From NCBI RefSeq assembly GCF_020085105.1, contig NC_058058.1, positions 1,116,251 to 1,180,250 on the forward strand: 64,000 bases of DNA, written 5' to 3'. Positions 33,105-46,560 of this stretch are shown piece after piece. The notes beneath the pieces were generated by a model. It made no database searches. It saw only the letters and a program-made list of their open reading frames with translations, and had not been told where the DNA came from. This DNA is from Siniperca chuatsi. Lineage: Eukaryota > Chordata > Actinopteri > Centrarchiformes > Sinipercidae. Made by a program: the position numbers and the translations under genes. Numbering within the stretch: the stretch's first letter is position 1; every line of letters starts with the position of its first letter.

Positions 33105-33648
33105 GTGGTAGAAAGTAACTAAGTACATTTACTCAGCTGCTGTACTTAAGTATAATTTTGAGGTACTTTACTTGAGTATTTCCATTTTCTGCTACTGTCT
33201 ACTTCCACTCCACCACATCTCAGAGGGAAACATTGTACTTTTTACTTCACTACATTTATCTGATAACTTTAGTTACTTTGCAGATTCAGATTAATAACAC
33301 ACAATATAACCAACAAATAAATTATGATGTATTATTATGGATAAAGATAAGTTAAGAAAGGTAACGTTATTGATCCCTTGGTGAAATTCAGAAGCTATAC
33401 CAGCATTATAATGTATATATAGTAAAAAATCAGCGCTACCTTCACCAGCTGCAGCATTAAAGTGATGAACACATTAATGCATAAATAATTAGAATCCAGT
33501 AATATAATATATATTATTCTGAAATGCACCATTCTGCATAATTTATATAAGTAGTATATAAGTATATTTTGATGCTAATACTTTTACTTAAGTAAGATTT
33601 CGAATGCAAGACTTATACTTGTAACAGAGTATTTCTACGCTGTGGTAA
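33105..33648. repeat. Non-autonomous element with AAGTACTTTA-type internal motifs, copy 2
   Basis: Begins AGTGGTAGAAAGTAACTAAG and ends GAGTATTTCTACGCTGTGGT, so its ends are roughly inverted. It contains the typical TTTACTTAAGTA and CTCCACCACATCTCAGAGG motifs. Confidence 0.6.
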
Positions 33649-33649
33649 A

Positions 33650-34438
33650 GCTCTGAGTGCTTCTTCCACCTCTGGCATTTGGCACTAAACATGAATCTAG
33701 AGCTGAGGAATCGTCTGTGGACATAATTCTTAGGATACTCGGCTCTGCAACCGGCCAGGCAACAAATTCAGGCGTCTGAATTAAAGTCATTTTAAAGTAA
33801 TCAGCGTCAGTCTCAGGACAGAGCTGCACACGTCTTTGTGTTGTTTCTTGTTTTCTTTACACGCAACTGGTCCAAAGTGATGAGAATATTTTGCTTTTCA
33901 TGCTTTTTAACAAGATAAAAATAAAGTTCTGGGTTCATGAATCCTGGTGAAGCGACAGGACGACGGTGAGTTTGAGCGACTGGCAGTGTGTTGTATGTGG
34001 TACAAATAATCATTTAACTTTACATATGAATCACTAAATATGACATTAGTATTATATTATTACACCATCAGGTCAGACAATGACTGAACACTCTTTTCTG
34101 ACATTTTCAGGAGAAACAACACTTCCCAAGTTTTTTCCATCACATGATTTAAAGTTGCCCTGTGGAGTTTTTGTTGTTAACATAAGTTTCTCTTTACATT
34201 CAGTGTTTCTCACCAAAACTCATTGTTTGTATCCTTGGTCTCTAACAAATGAGCATTTCCTAATAAAGCATTTGCAAAGACGAGTTTTTAAACACTTTAA
34301 ATCCTGCATTGTTTACTTGTTTTCTTCTTCACTGCTTTTTGGCACATTGCTGCATTTCTTCGTGCATCACCGCCACCTGTAGATCAATATTTCTAAAAAT
34401 CCTTTCCCTCTTTTCCTTTCTATTTGGACATAATGAAT
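33650..34438. other. No gene recognised
   Basis: The longest frame (34080-34382, plus, 100 aa) is phenylalanine/leucine-rich without domain motifs and looks like interspersed repeat sequence. Confidence 0.4.
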
Positions 34439-34439
34439 T

Positions 34440-34860
34440 TACAAACCTCGGCAATCATTAATAAATGTTTATTAAGTCATTAATACAACAGTAAGTCCAA
34501 TTAGTCCATTTTTCACAACCTGGCAACCCAAAGCCTGTTCTTATTAATGTTAATAACAGATTTAAAAAGCATCAGTAAATGATTTATTAACTGTTAATAA
34601 AGCCATCAGTTACAACTTATAAACTGTTTATAAAAGGTCTTATTAGAAAGTGGTTCCAATAAATCTGTAACATAAAAATCCAAATTTGAACTTCGTCAAA
34701 CAACTAAAGTCGTTAATGTCTTTTAAATAATCCATAAAGCATTAGTAAGTGATTTATTAACCATTAATTAACTAAGCAATTAGTTACACCTTATTAACTC
34801 GTTATAAAGGGTGCCTCAATAGAATGTGGTACTGATTTATTATCATTAATTAATAATAGT
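34440..34860. repeat. Element with two internal subrepeats
   Basis: Two related units (about 34560-34680 and 34730-34830) share AGTAAATGATTTATTAACTG, AGTTACAACTTATAAAC and an AGAAAGTGGTTCC-type end. Probably a MITE. Confidence 0.45.
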
Positions 34861-37800
34861 AATTTTGCATTCTGGGAAATGCATTAAATCAGCAAAATGA
34901 CAACCTCTGCTCTATAATAATAATATAATAAAAATAAATGATACAAATTCTCTCTTTTTAAGTTGTACCCCATTATAGCGGCTTTATTATGTCACAGAAT
35001 TGAGAATTATGAGATACCATCACATGATTTTGATGCATAAAGTCATATTTAAGAGGAACCAATGACCATGTGTGTTTTATTATTTCTAAAGTTGTTGTAG
35101 ATTTCTATAATATTAATAAAACAAACAGATTAATTGATTTGAATTGTTCTTCTAACAGCTGAAGTGAAGTGAGATCTGACAGTGTCGGAGGATCAGAGGA
35201 GGATTTTTGTCTTTGATCGTCTCTGTTTCATCACTTTGCTAAGAAGGCCCTCGAGCTGTTCTCATTTATTGATGAAGCGGCCGATCAATACATCATGTAG
35301 CCACAAATGATAGCAGCGCTGCGTGGAAGTGTTCAGTGATTCATAACGGACATGCTCTGCAGTGGCTTCAGTCCCACAGCTGCTGATTAATTGATCAAAC
35401 GTCTCTAATCAATGCAGTCTGATCCCTCAGGTATAACTCTGCTGAAATGAGGAGAAAAATGTTGTAGTAGATTTATATTGTTGATGCTCAGCCCACAGTG
35501 ACTTCATTAATTTAACACACAGCGGATGAAGATGACAGAAATGTGTTCAGGGACTTCTCATCTTCTCATACAAGTTTGTTAACGTGGACGTTAATATAAT
35601 CGGTTCGTATTCAGGATATTTAATGTTCTCTTAATGAGATGCAGATATATGAATCCCAGACTTTCATTCTAACATACAGTAACACCTGTTTGGCTGCTTA
35701 CTATAGAAAAACATTCGTGGACAACCAACACAAAGGTCCGATTTTTGCTTTATTGTGTGTATTTTCAAACTGTATGTTTCACTTTTAACGTTAAGAGAAA
35801 AGGCTTTTAAGTTGAAGACTAACTGACGACTCTGATGGACGTAACGCTATCTTGGGTAACGAGTTCAGCTGAGTGCACTTTAACCTCTCAAAATAACGTA
35901 TTTAGCTAATGATATGCAACACTTGGCCTTGGAAGTAACACTCAGTTACTACTGTAGGTAGTAAGTTAGCCGGACGTGCTAACGTTAGTAGCTTACATTA
36001 GAGCAGATAAACACACTGTTTAATCCATTCCTCACACTTTTCACATGGTTTTGTTTTTTAAAGACTAAATAATGGGAGATGAGCAATAGGTGGCGCTAAT
36101 TCTCCAGTCAGGTGCCATCATGATTACAGAAGAAGAGGACACAACGAGATGATGCAATGAAAAGAGCGCCCGTCAAACCTCAAATGGCGGGAAAAAAATG
36201 TAGAAAACATGACGTTTCTGTTAGTTTCATGTGTTAATGTGAGGAAGGTTACAGCCTCCTCATCGCTCCACACACATCTGATGTGTCACATGCTTCATGC
36301 TTTGTGTACGTCATCTTTCAGTCTGTTTCCATTGCACTTTGTCGCATTTTGCTTTAATCGATACACCGACTTTTCCACCTCAGCCAAGATGAAAATTTAT
36401 TTTGCGATATTTTTAGGTTTTTCTGATTCTTCTTTGTTTCCACTCAAGTTTCTTTCTGCACATAAAAACTGGTGGATGGAAACACACCTATTGACACACC
36501 TGCTGTAGTTATTGTTGCTGTGATATGATTGGACAACCACAGTTCCGGGGAGGGCTTTAGTTAAAGGCCAGATCTTTTGATCTTTTGTGATGTTTACAAG
36601 ATCCAGGTCTTGTAATTATGAGATACTGAGTCAGAATTACAAGCAAACCCTCAACAAACAGACACTACTAGCATTTATTCTTTATCCCACATCTACACTG
36701 ACCTGAGTACAACAGGGCCATCTTCAGCTCTTCTGAAACTGCTGTTTCTTTACAATTGTTTTACAGACATATGACAAAATGTGCCTTTATAATACAACAG
36801 TGAGCAGTGAGCTGCAGGAATCCAAAGTCCAAACCCTGGAGTTTTTTTTCAAACTTTTGCAAATTTGCCTCCCTGGAAATGCACCTGTGCTAGTAAGTAA
36901 ATTCTTACAAATAGTGCTAAATAAAAACAGAGATCAGACGAAGAGAGAGGAATTTTCAAGATGGAGAGCTACAGGAGTGTAAGGGGCTGAAGAGCGATGA
37001 GGAGGTTGCCCTATTCCTTCTTGACAGGTAAGTGCTAACAGCAGCACTACAACAAGCTTTGTCTGGTGCGTCATTTGGCTTAGCAGAGTGATGCGAGGCA
37101 GCAGAGAGGGAGGCGGAAGGTTTTGCATCGTGTGTGTTAAATTACCTACTGCAGCTTTAACAAGAAACGAGTGCTGCGAGGACTTTTTTGCCCTGGGTTT
37201 GACCACTCAGGCTACATACAGGCCAACCCACCTCATTGGTAACGGGGCTGTAGGCAGTCTGAAAGGAATACCTGCAGGGCTGAATAAAGTATGTCCAACG
37301 TCTTTATTCAGGTAAAAAAGTCACTTTATTTTTATTCACAGTTTATTTTCTTGTAAGACATAAGGGTTAGTGCATTAACAATACAGATGTTTATGTTGCC
37401 TTTTTTGTTTTACTACCGTTATTATGCACAATAAACATTTTTTAATTTGTTAGATTAGGATATATTTATATTTCTCTGACAGTATGATGCTGATATTGAT
37501 GAATTCAGTCTTAAAAATCTTTAAACTTTAACAACAATGAAGTGATACTTCAACATGTCAGAAAATACTCGGGACTAGTCTACTAGTCGGGACTTGGTTA
37601 GCCTAGCTTAGCAAAAAGAATGGAAGCAGGCATGAACCACAACAAGGAAAAGACATTAAAGTAAACATTTACAGAGCAAAACATCAGACTACAGTTAGCT
37701 CATAGCTGGAAATACTGAAGGTTTAAAGCTAAAAACACAATTTAATGTCATATGACATAATTTCAACAAGAGCACTCATTTGAAACATCTCATATACCAG

Positions 37801-38626
37801 AGAGCCAGTTTCTTCTCTTCAGTGGAAGAGAAAAAAGATGATATATAATGCTCATCAAGGATGAAAAGGAGGAGGTAGTAAGTAAGGAAGCAAGTAATTA
37901 GTAAGGAAATTATAGGTAAGGAAGAGGGAGGAAGATGGGAGGATGGAGCAAGAGAAATTAAGAGGTATGGAAGGAAAAAGGATGAGGTACCTAAAGAAAG
38001 GAGGAAATAAAGGGTTAAATTACAACAACCTCAGTTAGCTGGTGAGCAGTTTCACTATTAATTTCTTTAGTTTTGTTAGTGTTTAGGATTAAATGGGAGT
38101 CTTTGCACCACTGTACACAGCACAGGACCGCGTGTTTGTCAGTTAAAAGAACAAGTAAAGCTACATCAACAAAATACTTCATCATAAATCAGTCTGAATG
38201 CCGATGACTGACTGAATAAAATCAGTGACAGATGGCCTGTACTGCTTATTGTCTAAACTCCCTGAGAAAACACAGAGGACATGGCCACAGTGTCCTCAAT
38301 GTTATCTACAGCTCTGTGACCTCTGACTTCGTGCCTTTGAGCAGGGCAACAGTCCAGTGTAAGGCAACATGATAGAATTTAAGGATTTTTATAAGTTAGC
38401 GCAGACCACACAGTGTGTTCCAGTGACTGCACTGATTATAAATGTAAATTAAAAATGGATTTCCAGCGAAGTCAATCATTTAATCCTATTACAGCAGAGT
38501 CATTATAACTCACAGCACTCTATGTAACATTATTCAACTTCATGTTTCCCCTCAGATTTGACTGCAGGGTGAACGACTGGACATTTTACTACAAGTTACT
38601 CAAAAACCTTTTCTTTCAGCAATAGG
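34861..38626. other. No gene recognised
   Basis: Intergenic. The frames at 36209-36508 and 36934-37315 look like dispersed-repeat sequence (the TTTCCATTGCACTTTGTCGC and CTTCTTGACAGGTAAGTGC segments) rather than conserved proteins. Confidence 0.45.
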
Positions 38627-38948
38627 CCTGCAACTAACGATTATTTTCATTATTGATTCATCTGTTGATTATTTTCTCATTGTTTTGTCTATTAAGTGTC
38701 AAAACATTGTGAAAATACCCTTCAAAATGTCCAATGTGATGTCTTCAAACTGTCCAAAACACACATATTCAGTTTCCTCTGATATAAAACAAAGAAAAGC
38801 AGCAAATCCTCACTTTGAAATGAGAACCTGCAAATGTTTGGCATTGTTGCCTAAAAATAATGAAATTACTAATCAATTAGTAAAATAGTTGTAGATTATT
38901 TTTCTGTTGATATACTAATATTTTAATTGAGTAACTATTTCAGCTCTT
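38627..38948. repeat. MITE-like dispersed repeat
   Basis: Starts GCCTGCAACTAACGATTATT and ends TGAGTAACTATTTCAGCTC, with AT-rich internal sequence. The ends are partly inverted. A familiar fish non-autonomous transposon layout. Confidence 0.6.
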
Positions 38949-39002
38949 TTCAACAAGCACAATAAGATGATAATGTTGTAAGGAAAGAAGACGAATGGTC
39001 AA

Positions 39003-39360
39003 ATGAAAACAAAGTGAAAGCAGTTGAAGCGTCAGACCTCTGATGTTCTCTCTCATCTCTTGGTCCACTGACCACCGAAAGAAAGGAAGGAGGGAAGGTG
39101 GTAAGGAACAGTTAAATGGAAACATTAAGTGAAAGCAGTTGAAGTGTCAGACCTCAACCTTTGTCACGGATCACCTGGACCACTGATGAACAAAGGAAGT
39201 GAAAGAAGTAAGAAGTAAAGAGAGATGGAAGGAAGGAGGGAAGGAGGGAGGGAAGAAGAATAAAATGAAAACAGAAAGTGAAAGCAGTTGAAGTGTATGA
39301 CCTTGGACAATCTCTCGGACCACTGACCATCAAAGGAAAGGAAGGACGGAAGGAAACAAT
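39003..39360. repeat. Minisatellite, three units of about 115-150 bp
   Basis: The phrase GAAAGCAGTTGAAG recurs at 39016, 39131 and 39280, each followed by a GTCAGACCT/GTATGACCT segment, a GGACCACTGA phrase and then AAGGAAGG purine runs of different length. Confidence 0.8.
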
Positions 39361-40780
39361 CAATCTATGATGATGATGATGATTTGGGAAATGATCTGCA
39401 GAGATATTAATTGAACAGAATTTGTAGTTAACGAGGACTGTGGATTTTGTCCTCTATCTCTCTAGTGTAGTCGTGTTAGGAATCACTTAACAGCCAGCAT
39501 GAACAGGAAGAACAATTACACACACCAGCTACTCTTCAAACATCCATATAGACATGTATGTGTTGTGTTAAGATACACTACAAAAAATCATATTATTTGA
39601 CTGAGTCATTTAAAGTGCTTTGTAGCTTTATGGATGCTGAAGGTGAAAAACAGAATAAAGTGTAAAGGTGTTGATACTCACTTAGTCTCTGTACAATCTT
39701 CATGTTCACCTTTAACAACTGTCTCTGGAGGGATTTTCAAGTAAACAGATAGGCCTATTCCCAATTATTATGGATTTAACAGCAACTTTAAACAAACTTT
39801 AAGCCTGTTTCACTGATGAATCCTGAAAAATGCCAGAAGAGAGAGTGTGTGAGAGAGGTAGGACCTCAAATAATAGACTGTATGTAAATGTATATGTACA
39901 CATTTTGACTCATTAGACCCTCAGGATGTTATTACAACACACACTGCTGTGTGTGTGCAGTTACTTCAGTCCTTCCAAAAAGCTAAAACACGTTCCTGAG
40001 GTTTTTGGTCTGTATTCTGACATAAATACAGAGGATCTATTTCTGTGATGGGCAGTAAAATTTTAACACCTCGTCGCTTTAAGCAAGATATAGAGACATT
40101 TTGTCAGCGTTCAAAAACTACAGCTCCCAGTGAACAAACAGAACTGAAGCTAACCAGAAAAGGTGGAGGGACTTACACTATACAAGAAATTAATATTCTA
40201 ACAGGCAGGGCAGTAGCCAGGATTTTAGGCCCCCTTTGCCACATTTGAAGTGTCTTCTATCTGGATAAAATCCAGATGATATTTAAGACACTTTACATAT
40301 ACTGTAAGTGCTTCTGGTGGTCAGATCACAAATCTTCTTCACCATCTTTGTTTTCTGGACAACATGTAAATCAGGGTCAACCTCCTCCAGTCCAGAAGGA
40401 GGCGCTGATCCTGATGCTGTTTGGTAACTGACAAAAACACCAGAAGAAGAAGAACTTCTGCCCTTTAGCAGTTTAGTTACAACAATAACAGTTCAGCTAG
40501 CATTAGGAAAATGCGCTGTCAGACGAGGTTCTGAGATTGCTAATCGGACAGTAAACAATGACCGGCACACGGGAGAGGAAGTCTTGGCCTGGATATCTGT
40601 TATCCGCTGGCTGCACTGGAGGCCCCGAAACATTGGCCATTGCCCACACAGTGATCTAAATTCAATGCTCCTAAAAGCCAGGATATAAGACCTTTTTGGC
40701 TTAAAAACAGTCCCACAGTAAAAAGTCAGTATTGACCCAATTTTCTTTACGGATTAAACAAACAAGATACAACAACAAGA
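39361..40780. other. No gene recognised
   Basis: Non-coding sequence. Confidence 0.45.
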
Positions 40781-40782
40781 TA

Positions 40783-40965
40783 CAACATGTTAATCGGTGA
40801 GCTTTAGAGTTGCTGGTAGGTGGATTTTGTTGCCTTTGGGCAGAGCCTGGCTAGCTGTTTCCCCCTGTTTCCAGTCTTTATGCTAAGCTAGGCAAGGCAA
40901 GGCAGCTTTATTTATAGAGCACATTTCATTACAAAGAAACTCACTGTGCTTTATATTTAAATAGG
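40783..40965. repeat. Dispersed repeats (copy 2 of the 28962 repeat plus a GGCAAGGCAAGG-type tail)
   Basis: 40783-40895 matches 28962-29060 with an extra segment. From 40890 the sequence GGCAAGGCAAGGCAGCTTTATTTATAGAGCACATTTC is a second common fish repeat. Confidence 0.55.
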
Positions 40966-43934
40966 AGGATTTTAAAGTGTTTAGAGTGATGCTACTCATC
41001 CAGTCAAATCTGTTTCACTTTGTTAGCTCTCCTTCATCAGTTTGCTCACATTGACCATGTTGTTTTTAATAGAATAAAAGCTGAGCAGCCTGAGGCAAAG
41101 AGAAAGGTTTAATTCAGAAAATGTGATGCACAGACAGTTGAAGTCTGAAGATTCCCCCGCAGGAAGATTTCAGTTTTCAGTTCACGCTCACAGAGAAAAG
41201 AAACATGAAAAACACTCCTCATTACTCAGCAGACGACTCAGCTGGACTGTAGATGTGAAACATTAAATCTGTAGTCAACTCATTCTGTCTGAGTTTCTTT
41301 TGTTATTCTCTCTATGAAGCACATTTATCACCTCTATATCCAATATATGTGTATGTGCGAGGAAGACAACCCTCTCCTAAATGGACATAAAAAATTGGGC
41401 TATTTAATGATGATTGGCCCTGATTGGGTCATTTGTTGTCACTCACATATGTTGAGGACACTCTCCTACACTGCCAGTGTGATTTCCCCCCCCCTTGTCT
41501 TTAGTAACAGCTTGTTGTACTTTGTCGCTCCGCCCGTCGACCATCTGTCAGCCTTCATGTAAGATGACTCACACAGACACATCCAGATTATGGAAATACA
41601 GGCTAATATTAGATTTCCATATGACCACAGGAGACGATCTGAAGCAGCTTAATGTTGAAACGCTGTTCAAACTGAAATCTGATGAATTCATCCTGTGAAT
41701 CGACGTCTTATTCCTGATCTTCCTCTTACGTGGTTTATTCTGCTGTTTGAACTCCACACAAGTTTAGAGGGAAAATCAAACTAAAGCTGTCAAAATTTAG
41801 GAAGAAGACATTGTATAAGTAGCAAAAGTGAAAAACCAGGAAGCTACTCTTGGGTTTGTACTCATTAGTAATTATACTTACTGGGTAATTTATTAGGTCT
41901 TAGTAATCATCTGTAATTATTAAAGCATTTCCTGTATTCAGCGTTTGACATAAGTTATAGTACATAAGTATAATCAGCAAAATGTACTTGAATATTTAAC
42001 AGTAATGTGTTAAGATGTAGATTTTTCTCAAAATGACAGAAGTCTTTTTGTCACATTCTTTTTGTGATTTGAAAAAAGTGTCCATATTTGTTTATAATAG
42101 ACGTAAGCGTTTTTAATCGGTGGCACAGAAGCTGTGGTGCCAGTTTGTGGAGATACGGCAATATTGTGCAAATTATACACAAATTACCTGCATGGCCTGT
42201 AAAAACTGATGAAGTCAGGACAGATTTCAGCGCATGTACAGTTTTTTTTTCTAGGTGTTTGGTCAAACCTGTGAAGTATTTTACAGCAAACAAGGAGGCT
42301 ACATCTTTAACCTTTTTACTTTTTAGAAATTACACGTAAATACATTCATTAAACAAAAGATATGGAAATTTGGGATAATTTAAAAATATTTTCTACATTA
42401 AAGTAAACCCCAAAAATCTATTAAATTAATATATCTAATATATAATAAAGACAATGCTATTACAAAATCAATAATCAAATATCTATGAAACCCCTTAAAA
42501 CATCAGCAACAACAAAAAAATCCTACAGGTAACAGAAATGAAACTTTCTATGTGAAATAAATTTACATGATTTTCAGATATTTCAACTTTTTGTTAATGG
42601 GTAGGCAAGGTTTTAATGAAAAGAAAGACAGAAAACAAGCAAGGGTCAAAAAAGTACATATACAAAATCAGGTTTGGTCCAGGAGGAAGTTTTATTTCTT
42701 TACAAAAACAAGAGCGCGGACTCATAAAAGAGCTCAGACGGTAGGCAGGAAGATAAATCTACACTTCAGTTTTGACACGACAACTTTCAACCACTTAGAA
42801 AATATAGAGGAGCTCTGTTCACACACTGATACACACAATCTGCACGTCATCAACACTGTAAAAAAAAAAGAAACAAACAGAAAGCCAGGAAATCTGCACA
42901 TAATCTACACTGCAAAAAAAAAACGAGAAAAAAAGAAACAGCTGAGTTTGATGTCTGAAACAAAAATAATCTGGCCGCAATTCACCGCAATTCACAGTTA
43001 TGGAAGGAAATAAGATGATAATACAGTTTAAAAACACTGAAATAATTGCATTTAATTATTCATACTTTGATAATTGTAATTTTGAAACTTTTTAAATCAT
43101 GTTTTGCAATTCCAGACACCCGATTTTGAAACTTAGTTAACATTAACAATTTACTTTGAAAATCATGCACACTGAGATATTTTATTTTGAAAACCACATC
43201 TCTAAATTTATTAATAAGTGACCTCTAATAGACCCCAGCCCCCAGTGTAATTTTGCCTTTTAATAATTCATTTGAACACACAAGTTTTTCTGTTTGAAAA
43301 ATCAGAAAGACAAAGATTGTCAATCAACATGATTTCCAAATTAAAATATTTCAATGTTTTGACTTCAGTGGCGTTTAAATTTGTTCTGACTTTTACTGCA
43401 GACGTTTATTTGCTTCCTCATAGGACTGTATTTAAACTGACCATTTTTTTCTGTTTGGTTTGTTTTTGAGTGTAGAGACAAAAAATAAAACACAACAAAA
43501 TAAAAAAGGTCACATGTCCATAAAGCACCTACTTGAATTCTTTATCAAAACTAAAACCTTTGATAAAATACAACATTATAGTTATAATACAGTTTTAAGA
43601 CTAAGAAAACGTCAGTTTGTGTTTTTTCAGTTGCAACTTGAAAAAGAACTTAACTTGTCATCACCAGATAATGATAACACTGCAGAGAGAAGGACACGCG
43701 ATTTGTACGAAACCTCGAAAACGCTGTCGTGGTTATTTTTCTGTGACACAACTTTTCAAAGCTACAACAGAAAAGACCATAGAAAACAGGTGCAGTTCAT
43801 CATTTAGTTGTTAAAAAAATGCATTTAAAACAAGAGACTTCACAGTTTCAGGGCATACACGTAGGCCTATTCAACAGGAAGTACTTAAAGGAGAAATCCA
43901 CCTTAAAAATCCACCTTTTTAAATCCACCCAATC

Positions 43935-43935
<1 letters not shown>
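40966..43935. other. No gene recognised
   Basis: AT-rich; frames such as 42567-43013 are lysine/asparagine-rich products of A-rich DNA without domain motifs. Confidence 0.45.

Positions 43936-43937
<2 letters not shown>

Positions 43938-43978
<41 letters not shown>
43938..43978. repeat. (CA)n microsatellite
   Basis: About 40 bp of uninterrupted CA. Confidence 0.95.
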
Positions 43979-43982
<4 letters not shown>

Positions 43983-44521
43983 CTAAAATAGTGATGAACT
44001 TCACACATGTACATTTTCTCCTCCTGTGGCCAAACACTGACATCATGCATTGCATCACGTTACGTCACATTTTGGACTTTACAGCCTCGATTTTTAGCCT
44101 TTAGTTCTTGCAACACACACTGTAGAGCTTCATGTAGAGTTGCATAATTTGACACTCATCAGCTGATCATTAGCTAAACCCCAGCTGCCATAGTTAAGTC
44201 TTTTTCTTGGCAGTAAAATACTTTCACCCACAGAAAGTGGTGATGTATTTAGAAGATGAAATAAAAATCAGTAACTGAAGCAGAAGTAATCAAGTATCAA
44301 TCAAATCAAAGCCACAAATAAGTAAATTACATGAATTTCCACATTTTATCAAAAATGACTGAGGACATGGACAGATTATGAGACAATGGGCCCCTGGGCA
44401 CTGACGTTTAGAAAGCCCCCCACCCCTCCCACATAGGAGCAAGACCCACTGACTGTAGACATGAAGTCATTCTGCATCAGAAGTCATTTAGCATTTCTAT
44501 GTAGTCCATTTGCGTCTCTTT

Positions 44522-44522
44522 G

Positions 44523-44589
<67 letters not shown>
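44522..44589. repeat. (TA)n microsatellite
   Basis: About 68 bp of alternating TA with two C interruptions; tyrosine/isoleucine frames over it are artefacts. Confidence 0.95.
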
Positions 44590-44590
<1 letters not shown>

Positions 44591-44989
44591 CGTAGTTTTT
44601 CGTCTCTTTGTAGTCGCTTTGTGTCTCTTTGTAGTCGTTTGATTGACTTTCCAACAAAAACAGTCTCTTCAAACAGAGGCTCTGGACCAGGGGCCCCCTG
44701 ACCCTGTGCCCGGTAGGCCTGTTCAGTAATCCATCCATGACTGAAGGTGGATTTTCCCTTCAAGTACAGTGTGAAGAAAAACAGTTTGGGTAAACCAGCA
44801 GCTCAAAGGCAAAGCTCAGCTCTGAAGCAGCGGCAGTTCCCGAAATTTAACACAAACACGCACAGAATAAAACACACCAGAAAACACACCAGAAAACAGA
44901 AAACCAGTCCTGACTCCCTTAAAGGGTAAAAAACAGCAGCGACAGAGCTGCTGGATTTCTAATCCTATGTAAACAGGCTTAGTGTAAGG

Positions 44990-45200
44990 CAAGGAGGAAG
45001 AGGAGGAGGAGGAGGAGGAGAGGGAAAGAGGCTGAAGTGAACTTTAAGATGAGACAGAGGAGGAGGGATGAAGGTGTGGGAGGAAGACAGAATGATGAAG
45101 AGGAGGAGGAAAGCGATCAAGAGGATGAGTAAGCAGAGGGATGCGGACAGGCGAGGAGGAGGAAGAGGAGGAGAAAGAAGAGCAAGATGCAGATGGCGGA
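44990..45200. repeat. GA-rich purine tract
   Basis: GAGGAGGAGGA and AGAGGA runs through most of 200 bp; gives low-complexity glutamate frames on plus and serine/proline frames on minus. Confidence 0.8.
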
Positions 45201-45479
45201 AAGAAAGACAGCAGAATTAAAGGGATCAGACGAAGGCTCAGACAAACACACAAACTTCTGCTGAAACCTGAATCAGAAACGAGACTTTTGCAGCAGAAAG
45301 CGAACGCCTTGCTCAAGAAGCTGCTCAGTTTTTAAAAATATTTCAGCAGCTGTTGTCTTCATTAGTCTGTCAGTTTGTTCTCCGAAATGTTATGAATTTG
45401 AATCAGTAGGTATGAACATCTTTCCATAACAGTCTGCGATTAAATTAAACTGAAATAAAAGTACACAAAAGTACGGAAG

Positions 45480-46480
45480 GTCACATAAGACAAGACAAAA
45501 TTATTTTTTTTAAATTAAAAACTTAAATTGTGATTTTAACATCAAACTTATGTACCTGAGATCATAAAGAATTATTTAATGATCAACAAAAAAAACAAAG
45601 TAGATTTATCCCTTTTATTAATTTCTGCTTGATATCGAGGATACTTTTTTACTGGTTAAAAGTTTTAACTCCTTTTATCAAAAACTCAATTCATAATTTT
45701 ACAAATTAAATTGTTGAAAATATTTTTGCTTTAAAAGACAGATGTGAAGTTATTAGTAAAAGTAATTTTTGGATATCAACAATTAAACTTTTTTGTATAA
45801 AATATTCAGTAGCTAACAAAGAATTTAACTCTTAATATTAAAATTGAAAGACTTTAAGTGAGATTTAAGTTTAAATAGAATTCTTTACATAAAGAATTAA
45901 GTTGTTGTAGCTTTTACCCTTTTGCACCAAGAATAGACTTTTGACTAGCTACATGTTTTACTTTAGTTAATTTATTCTTAACTCTCCTAATTCTTAATAT
46001 AATTTATAATTTTTAACATCAACAATTGAATTGTTGATCTTGAAATTCATTGATTTATTTAAGCAATTATAGTTTACAGAATTACAGACACTTATTTTGT
46101 GATCTTAAAATAAAAATTTTGTGTTTTTGAAAACGCTATATAACAAATCATGATCAAGGGGAAAAGGTTGTTAGGTAAAGTTGTTCTAGCTTTTATCCTT
46201 TGATCCTTGATATGAAGAGAAAAACTGTAACTAGTTTTAAACTATTCTTAATAGTCTTAATACCAACAATTGAATTATTGATATAAATAGATCCAGTCTT
46301 GATGCAAAATAGAAATGCATTTCTTGATTTAAGCAATAACATTTTTGATATTAACAATTTTAGCAGGTAATGTCAAGAATTGAAATCTTAACATCAAGAA
46401 TCTGAATAATAAGACACAAAAAAATGTCAGGACTTTCTTAAATTTTAAGTTAATCTTAATCGATCTTAATTGCACTACTC
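45480..46480. repeat. AT-rich region with recurring palindromic motif
   Basis: Contains ATCAACAATT-G-AATTGTTGAT at 46018-46038 (10-bp perfect arms around one base) and diverged copies at about 45775-45790, 46263-46284 and 46350. No coding. Confidence 0.5.
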
Positions 46481-46560
46481 TACTTTAGTTATCTGGCCAA
46501 GTTGGGTGGTCAAGCTGAATTTCATAAAGGACGGACGGAAATCAAGCAAGAAATTGATGT

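Noticed and set aside
42567-43013. 148-aa lysine/asparagine-rich frame
   Set aside because: A-rich intergenic DNA; no domain and no splice or start context support.
45044-45335. Glutamate-rich (plus) and serine/proline-rich (minus) frames
   Set aside because: Low-complexity products of a GA-rich tract.
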